Source: Deltaproteobacteria bacterium (lineage in GTDB: Bacteria; Myxococcota_A; JAADFL01). From it: a stretch of 19,625 nucleotides of DNA. The notes below the pieces were generated by a model, which was given only the letters and a program-made list of their open reading frames with translations, was not told where the DNA came from and made no database searches. The translations under genes and the position numbers were made by a program. Below, one piece after another: positions 15,673 to 19,625 of this stretch (position 1 is the stretch's first letter; each line of letters begins with the position of its first letter). The stretch covers positions 1-19,625 of the forward strand of contig JAADFL010000128.1 of the NCBI GenBank assembly GCA_013152945.1. Reading direction: 5' to 3'.

Positions 15673-16689
15673 TTACCACCAGGATACTATTGCAGCACCG
15701 AGGCCCCCGGACATCAACATCAATGATGCGCCGGTTCCTTTTTTTTCACTTCCAACAACCAGCGAGGTGACACCTGCGGTGAGCAGAGCCAGCGAGAAGG
15801 GGGCAATTATTTCAGCACACAGCATCGAAGGAGAATCAGCCCCGTGTTCGGACGATGCCCTTTGTGCAAAGTAGATTGCCACCCCTCCGAGTGCCAACCC
15901 GGCTCCAAGCGAGGCGACTCCAAGGTACGTATAAATATCAGGATGCTCCTTGCCTTGCCCTGCAGGCCCTGGAGTTTCGAAAACCGGCGTTTTTTCTGTC
16001 TTGCCCTGTACAAGGTCTTGCTTGTTTTTCGTCTTTGGCCTGTCCTTGATCTCGATGACCTCTTTTTTGGGTTTGAGCACAACTCCCGCCGGCCTCAAGT
16101 CGGCATGTCTTGGTTTAAGCACCTGTCCTGCAGGCGTAAGCGGAACCCGGTCCACTGTTGTTTGGGGCATACCCGAGATGGCGCCCTCCTCGGGTGAAAG
16201 CTCTGCCCTCCTGTGCCTTGCCTCCATGACAGCCTTTTTTACCTGGCCGGCCGGATCGTCGCCTGAAATTACTCTGGGTTTGGAAGAACCTTCCAGATTG
16301 GCGTCCTTGCATCTCAATACCCGTACATCCAGGACAGGTACCCTTTTTGTTTTTTGGACCTTGAAATCAACCCTGGCCGAAACAACCAGATCGAAACCAA
16401 GCGCAACGCCGAACCGGGCCGCACAAGCCACGTGCCTGCATTCGAGTGCATCCCGGAGAATCCCTTTTTCTTTGAGCAGGCTCCTGGTCTCAGATGCGCA
16501 TGTAACCTCCAAACCGGGCTCATTAAGCATTTCGTCGCATATTGCCAGCTCTATTTTTTTCGACCATGGGCTATCAACCGGCAGGATGCCAACCTTTTTC
16601 GTTTCACCTCTTGCTTCTTCGGCGGCATGAAAGAACGAAATTCCTGCAATAAAGGACAGGACGATTCTGACAGCCTTGTTTTTTTTCAT
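15673..16689 (-). CDS. Exported protein of unknown function with Lys/Pro-rich linker and C-terminal membrane helices
   Basis: This 338-residue protein is not recognised as a named family. A signal peptide (about 1-28, MKKNKAVRIVLSF...HAAEEARGE) leads into an alpha/beta segment of about 110 residues. That segment (KKVGILPVDSPW, ICDEMLNEPGLEV, GFDLVVSARVDF) resembles the TolB/CsgG-like domains that sense or assemble at the envelope. A linker (about 150-248) is rich in Lys and Pro and contains a repeated PAGxVLKP unit (186-193 and 200-207). Hydrophobic segments at about 253-275, 293-313 and 320-336 would place the C-terminus in the membrane. ATG 16689 has GGAGG 5 nt upstream. An ATG at 16734 overlaps the upstream stop as ATGA and would add 15 residues before the signal peptide. 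It is very likely co-transcribed with the EcsC-family gene. Confidence 0.7.
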   Translation of the reverse strand: MKKNKAVRIVLSFIAGISFFHAAEEARGETKKVGILPVDSPWSKKIELAICDEMLNEPGLEVTCASETRSLLKEKGILRDALECRHVACAARFGVALGFDLVVSARVDFKVQKTKRVPVLDVRVLRCKDANLEGSSKPRVISGDDPAGQVKKAVMEARHRRAELSPEEGAISGMPQTTVDRVPLTPAGQVLKPRHADLRPAGVVLKPKKEVIEIKDRPKTKNKQDLVQGKTEKTPVFETPGPAGQGKEHPDIYTYLGVASLGAGLALGGVAIYFAQRASSEHGADSPSMLCAEIIAPFSLALLTAGVTSLVVGSEKKGTGASLMLMSGGLGAAIVSWW

Positions 16690-16730
16690 GGTAGCCTCCA
16701 TTCCTCCCCCTCCGGCAAGCCCCGCCAATC

Positions 16731-17558
16731 TCATGCCATGTCAAAGGCCTTTCTTACTTTTTCTTCTCCGTACTTCCTTTCAAGTCTCCTGATTATAAAG
16801 TGACCGGTCGCCACTTTTTGAAAGTGATCCATGAATAATGAATTGACCACTGCTCCTCCGAGTGCGCCGGCAACAGGCACCATGGCCAAAGCGGCTTTTT
16901 CGCTTACAACCTCTCCAAAACGCTCTGCTATCAAGCTTATCAATCTTGCAAGGGCGGGAGCTGTCCGGTCCGCCGTACCCTTTGAAGTAATGTATTCCAT
17001 TGCACTCAAGACATGCCTTGCCAACATTGCCCGAACCGCGAAATATCCTGTCTTTGACGAATCGTCCTGCTCGCTCACTCCGCCAAGGGCGAATACGCTC
17101 AAGCACTCGAGCCTTGTTTCGATGTTTTTCAGGTCTTCACCATGAAAACGTGCAATCTCGGCAATTGATCTAAGCATCAGTATGGTCGTAAACGGCAGAT
17201 CGAACCCCAGGCCGGCCATTCCCATTGCGCCGCCTGCGGCACCTGACAAACCTGCAAACAGCTTGTGACCCGATAGTGCGGGAACCTTTGAGCCATCCTT
17301 GCCGAGTGTCTTGACTGCAACATTCAGGGCCGCTTCCAAAGCTGTTCGAACCGTCTTTTGTAGTATTGCGGCAGCCTCACCGGGAAGCATTCCGACAGCC
17401 TTTTCCATCGGCTTACCAGCCAGGTTCGCCAGCCGGATCGCAATTCCGAAAGACTCGAGCAGTCTTTTTGCCTCTCTCAAGTCTTCCAGATCCTGGCCCT
17501 CAATCTTTCCTGTCATTTCCTTGTTCTTGTTATCATTTGAATCTTTGTGAGCAGTCAT
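16731..17558 (-). CDS. EcsC family protein
   Basis: This is a 275-residue protein. The central block GAAGGAMGMAGLGFDLPFTTILMLRSIAEIAR (about 107-137), followed by a helix with a conserved acidic HGEDL, is the signature of the EcsC family. The family is named after a gene next to an ABC transporter in Bacillus subtilis. A second glycine/alanine-rich hydrophobic stretch (AALAMVPVAGALGGAVVN, about 222-239) may touch the membrane. The family's biochemical role is unknown, and no ABC transporter lies nearby here. ATG 17558 has only a weak purine run (GTGGGG) upstream; ATG 17516 is an alternative. The stop lies about 40 bp before the next gene's preferred start, suggesting a two-gene unit acting at the envelope. 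Confidence 0.8.
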   Translation of the reverse strand: MTAHKDSNDNKNKEMTGKIEGQDLEDLREAKRLLESFGIAIRLANLAGKPMEKAVGMLPGEAAAILQKTVRTALEAALNVAVKTLGKDGSKVPALSGHKLFAGLSGAAGGAMGMAGLGFDLPFTTILMLRSIAEIARFHGEDLKNIETRLECLSVFALGGVSEQDDSSKTGYFAVRAMLARHVLSAMEYITSKGTADRTAPALARLISLIAERFGEVVSEKAALAMVPVAGALGGAVVNSLFMDHFQKVATGHFIIRRLERKYGEEKVRKAFDMA

Positions 17559-17894
17559 TTCAACCCCACAGGTAAATACGATATATAATATCTTACATTT
17601 TTTCCAATAGCTTTACCGAGCCGGGATTTTTCAAGCTCAAATAGTCAAATTGGTCATCCAGGCGATGACAGTACACGTGAGACAACTACCATTCTTGTTG
17701 AAAATATAAAATCATTGCCGATAATATTTTCCGTATCCGGCCGGCTCTCGAAACACCTTGATGCGTTGCTTCTCCTCGAAATACCACGGGGTATCATTTT
17801 GTCATCGTGCCTTGCCGGTCTTTGCAATTGGTTGCCTGTATTTCGCCTATATGGCCCGGATACCGGAAAAAACTATAGCAACGACCCAGCAGGT
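17559..17894. other. 336-bp gap between serS and the EcsC-family gene; no gene seen
   Basis: No coding frame on either strand looks real, and no tRNA fold was found by eye. Small hairpins occur: ATACC-ACGG-GGTAT (17781-17794) and CCGG-ATA-CCGG (17856-17866). An 8-bp inverted pair, GTATCCGG (17733-17740) with CCGGATAC (17856-17863), is also present. None is followed by a T run in the serS direction. The left end is AT-rich and probably holds the promoter of the EcsC-family gene. Confidence 0.4.
17580..17607 (-). promoter_or_regulatory. Possible promoter of the EcsC-family gene
   Basis: On the minus strand, TTGGAA (17607-17602) and TATATC (17585-17580) are 16 bp apart in an AT-rich stretch. 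The -10 lies 21 bp before the ATG at 17558. Each box matches consensus at about four of six positions, so this is a weak call. Confidence 0.3.
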
Positions 17895-19506
<1,612 letters not shown>

Positions 19507-19625
19507 GTGAGAAACAATGGTAAAAGTGTGGTACTGTTATTCTGCTTGTCCGTGCTTTTGGTTTGTTGGGGTTGCGGCAGTGGTGCAATCCCTCCCAGCA
19601 ATGGAGATTCAGATGTAGACACGGA
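19507..19625 (+). CDS. Putative lipoprotein, N-terminal fragment
   Basis: A GTG start (19507) follows GGAGG by 6 nt and opens a frame that runs off the right edge after 39 codons. It begins MRNNGKSVVLLFCLSVLL, a short basic start and hydrophobic core. VCWGCGSG follows, in which the second cysteine is the likely lipidation site, although Trp at -2 is atypical. The visible mature part starts GAIPPSNGDSDVDT. That Asp/Ser/Thr-rich opening resembles the linkers of many surface lipoproteins in myxobacteria-like genomes. The stretch is too short to assign any function. It shares the lipoprotein plan, but no sequence, with the EGF/Gly-rich lipoprotein at 9471. Confidence 0.7.
   Translation, partial: MRNNGKSVVLLFCLSVLLVCWGCGSGAIPPSNGDSDVDT

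Noticed and set aside
15485-15676. 10-bp inverted repeat spanning the rnr upstream spacer, considered as ends of a small mobile element
   Set aside because: The match does not extend, no target-site duplication or element content is seen, and such a match can arise by chance.
15950-16630. 226-codon plus-strand frame opposite the exported-protein gene
   Set aside because: The minus-strand gene has a ribosome-binding site, a signal peptide and an operon position; the plus frame has none of these.
17781-17866. Small hairpins considered as the serS terminator
   Set aside because: The stems are only 4-5 bp and have no T run in the serS direction.

Overview
The window looks like a chromosomal segment of a Gram-negative bacterium of the Myxococcota / former Deltaproteobacteria type, roughly balanced in G+C. 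This rests on inference from four things: lipoproteins carrying EGF-like modules and glycine-rich repeats, a receiver-PilZ protein of the kind abundant in myxobacteria, an exported protein with a Lys/Pro-rich linker and C-terminal membrane helices, and a lipoprotein opening into an Asp/Ser-rich segment. I see no transposase, phage gene, CRISPR array, rRNA or tRNA.

Left part (1-5694, + strand): the tail of a riboflavin kinase/FAD synthetase (ribF), then a tightly packed five-gene run. It encodes a family 2 glycosyltransferase, two GT-B (family 4) glycosyltransferases, a class I SAM methyltransferase and a polytopic GT-C/TPR membrane protein. The first junction overlaps by 19 bp and the other three by ATGA. 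Together they look like a pathway that builds a sugar chain, possibly on a lipid carrier, with optional methylation and a final membrane-embedded transfer step. The glycan and acceptor are unknown.

Middle (5752-13373): radC (-) with an unusual C-terminal tail that coincides with a 58-bp imperfect palindrome; a REC-PilZ regulator (-) divergent from murJ (+, lipid II flippase); an EGF/Gly-rich lipoprotein (+) with a good upstream promoter; and a PrkA-type AAA+ protein kinase (+).

Right part (13399-19175, - strand): rnr (RNase R), an exported protein with C-terminal membrane helices and an EcsC-family protein that are probably co-transcribed, then serS. Beyond a 331-bp divergent gap, a second lipoprotein starts and runs off the right edge.

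The window mixes housekeeping genes (ribF, radC, murJ, rnr, serS) with envelope-related accessory genes. The parts most likely to hold undescribed biology are the glycan operon, the glycine-rich lipoprotein next to prkA, the EcsC/exported-protein pair and the palindrome at the end of radC.
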